DNA from: UBA7378 sp049611805
GTDB taxonomy: Bacteria; Pseudomonadota; Alphaproteobacteria; RS24
Assembly (NCBI GenBank): GCA_049611805.1
Contig: JBMZAX010000024.1
Coordinates: 1-14,614, forward strand
Length of the DNA stretch: 14,614 bases
Direction of reading: 5' to 3'
Below the pieces are notes generated by a model. The model worked only from the letters and a program-made list of their open reading frames with translations. It searched no databases and was not told where the DNA came from. A program made the position numbers and the translations under genes. Positions 13,208-14,614 of the stretch are shown in pieces (the stretch's first letter is position 1; each line of letters opens with the position of its first letter).

Positions 13208-14614
13208 CTAGTCACCGAACAGCCAGTTGAACAGACCGCCGCCGTTTGCCGCGCCATTTTCGGAACCGGGCAGGGCGACCTGATTTTCCTGACGTGCCAT
13301 AAATGCCCGCCAGATTTGCGCCGGCAGGCCGCTGCCCGTCACTTTATTCATCGGCGCACCATCATCATTGCCCACCCAGACACCCGCCACCAGCGCGCCC
13401 GAATAGCCGATAAACCACGCATCGCGCCAGTTTTGCGACGTGCCGGTTTTGCCGGCAAGCATTTGCCCGTCAATCGCGGCGCGCCGGCCCGTGCCGGTTT
13501 TTATGGTGGCGACCAGCATATCGTTCATCGCCGCAACCTGACGCGGGGCAATCACGCGCGGCGGGGCAGGCGCAATGCGCTCATAAAGTATCGTGCCGGA
13601 TTTGGTGATGGCGGCGTCGATAATATACGGAAATGTCTGAAACCCGCCATTTGCAAAATGCGCATAGGCCGCGGTCAGTTCCAGAAGATTGACCTCGAAA
13701 CTGCCCAGCGCAATTGACGGGTGCGGGCGCAAGCGCGCGGTGATGCCCAGACGCCGCGCCGCGTCGATAACCCGATCGCGGCCCGCGCTCTCCGAGACCT
13801 GAACCGCAACCGTGTTCAGAGATTTCGTCAGCGCCCGATGCATGGTCACCTCGCCCTCATAAACCTCATCGTAATTTTTCGGCGTCCATGCCTCGACCGA
13901 AAACGGTGCATCGGTAAATTTCTGTTCGGGCGACAAACCGCTCTCCAAACCGGCCAGATAGACCAGCGGCTTGAACGCCGAGCCCGGCTGCCGGTTGGCC
14001 TGAACCGCGCGGTTGAACTGGCTTTTTGCGTAAGAGCGCCCGCCCACCATGGCGCGCACGGCACCATCCGGGGTCATCACAACCATTGCCGCCTGCCCAG
14101 CCGCGCGCGCTTGCCCGTCGCGTGCCAAAACCCCTTGCAAGGCCGCTTCTGCGGCGCGCTGCATGGCCGGATCAATTGTCGTGATGACGTCAATATCCGA
14201 ACGCGGACGTCCGACAAAGCCGGGCAGCTGCTCCAGTGCCCAGTCAACGGCATAATGCGCGCTGGCCCCATTGCGACGCGCAATTCGCACGGTTTCAAAG
14301 TGCACGGCATCGGCCTGCGATTGTGTGAGATAGCCGGTCTGGATCATCGCACCCAGCACCAACCGCGCGCGCGCGAAAGCGGCTTGCGGGTCGCGCGTCG
14401 GCGCAAAGCGCGACGGCGCTTTTAACAGGCCGGCCAACAGCGCGGCCTCGCCCAGCGTCAACTCCTGCGCGGGTCGGTCGAAATAGGTCTGCGCAGCGGC
14501 CTGCACCCCATAAGCCCCGGCACCGAAATAAACGCGGTTGAAATAAAGCGCCATAATTTCCTGCTTCGACAGGCGCGCCTCCATCCAGAAGGCCAGCAAT
14601 AATTCCTGCACCTT
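13208..14614 (-). CDS. Class A penicillin-binding protein, 1A-like (5' end cut by window)
   Basis: A bifunctional peptidoglycan synthase anchored in the inner membrane and acting in the periplasm. About 469 C-terminal residues are present; the membrane anchor and most of the glycosyltransferase domain lie beyond the right edge. The visible part begins in the last glycosyltransferase region (SKQEIMALYFNRVYFGAGAY, then LTLGEAALLAGL and APSRFAPTRDP). The transpeptidase domain follows, with SAFK (Ser codon at 13979-13981), SLN about 50 residues later, and KTGTS near the C-terminus. Numbered from the GTG codon at 14611, these are at about 211, 264 and 388. The C-terminus is short after VWVGNDDG and ends NWLFGD, with no long extension. 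It converges on senC with only 16 nt between the stops. Confidence 0.93.
   Translation of the reverse strand, partial: KVQELLLAFWMEARLSKQEIMALYFNRVYFGAGAYGVQAAAQTYFDRPAQELTLGEAALLAGLLKAPSRFAPTRDPQAAFARARLVLGAMIQTGYLTQSQADAVHFETVRIARRNGASAHYAVDWALEQLPGFVGRPRSDIDVITTIDPAMQRAAEAALQGVLARDGQARAAGQAAMVVMTPDGAVRAMVGGRSYAKSQFNRAVQANRQPGSAFKPLVYLAGLESGLSPEQKFTDAPFSVEAWTPKNYDEVYEGEVTMHRALTKSLNTVAVQVSESAGRDRVIDAARRLGITARLRPHPSIALGSFEVNLLELTAAYAHFANGGFQTFPYIIDAAITKSGTILYERIAPAPPRVIAPRQVAAMNDMLVATIKTGTGRRAAIDGQMLAGKTGTSQNWRDAWFIGYSGALVAGVWVGNDDGAPMNKVTGSGLPAQIWRAFMARQENQVALPGSENGAANGGGLFNWLFGD

Noticed and set aside
12463..13257. 264-codon minus-strand open frame opposite senC
   Set aside because: senC has all SCO motifs on the plus strand. 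The antisense product is arginine-rich and unstructured, as expected from mirror codon bias.
13721..14425. 234-codon plus-strand open frame opposite the penicillin-binding protein
   Set aside because: Antisense to a gene with SAFK, SLN and KTGTS motifs; the product looks like a shadow.

Overview
The window looks like chromosomal DNA of an alphaproteobacterium, moderately GC-rich by eye. The strongest pointers are a RegB/ActS sensor kinase next to a RegA/ActR regulator, a SenC/SCO copper protein beside them, and an MmcB-family DNA repair protein. I cannot fix the order. Most of the window is tightly packed core or near-core genes. I see no rRNA, tRNA, CRISPR array, insertion sequence or phage gene.

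Layout. (1) Positions 1-3132, minus strand: a saccharopine-dehydrogenase-like NAD(P)-binding oxidoreductase, then a decayed copy of a glycosyltransferase 5' end, then an intact glycosyltransferase-like gene, then galE (UDP-glucose 4-epimerase), which runs off the left edge. The last two suggest surface glycan synthesis. (2) 3275-5323, plus strand: a Spinster-like MFS transporter whose stop codon lies in a 13-bp tandem repeat, then yciB/ispZ. (3) 5249-9118: an unknown four-helix membrane protein (minus) whose 3' end overlaps yciB, a HAD-family hydrolase (plus) and a large MMPL/RND exporter (minus). (4) 9318-13191: mmcB (plus) converging on a minus-strand operon of a secreted ankyrin-repeat protein, regB and regA. 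A senC-type SCO gene diverges from that operon. (5) 13208 to the right edge, minus strand: a class A penicillin-binding protein lacking its N-terminal part.

How the genes fit together. RegB/RegA is a redox-responsive two-component system, and SCO proteins help assemble the copper centre of cytochrome oxidase. The 9.8-13.2 kb block is therefore best read as a respiration/redox control locus, with an ankyrin gene translationally coupled ahead of regB. YciB and the penicillin-binding protein concern the cell envelope, as do galE and the glycosyltransferase.

The most distinctive features are the glycosyltransferase relic (about 1811-1938), the 13-bp minisatellite, the antiparallel gene-end overlaps (one of 75 nt and two sharing the same TTAG stop arrangement), and the ank-regB-regA / senC arrangement. 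I found no convincing wholly new multi-gene system.
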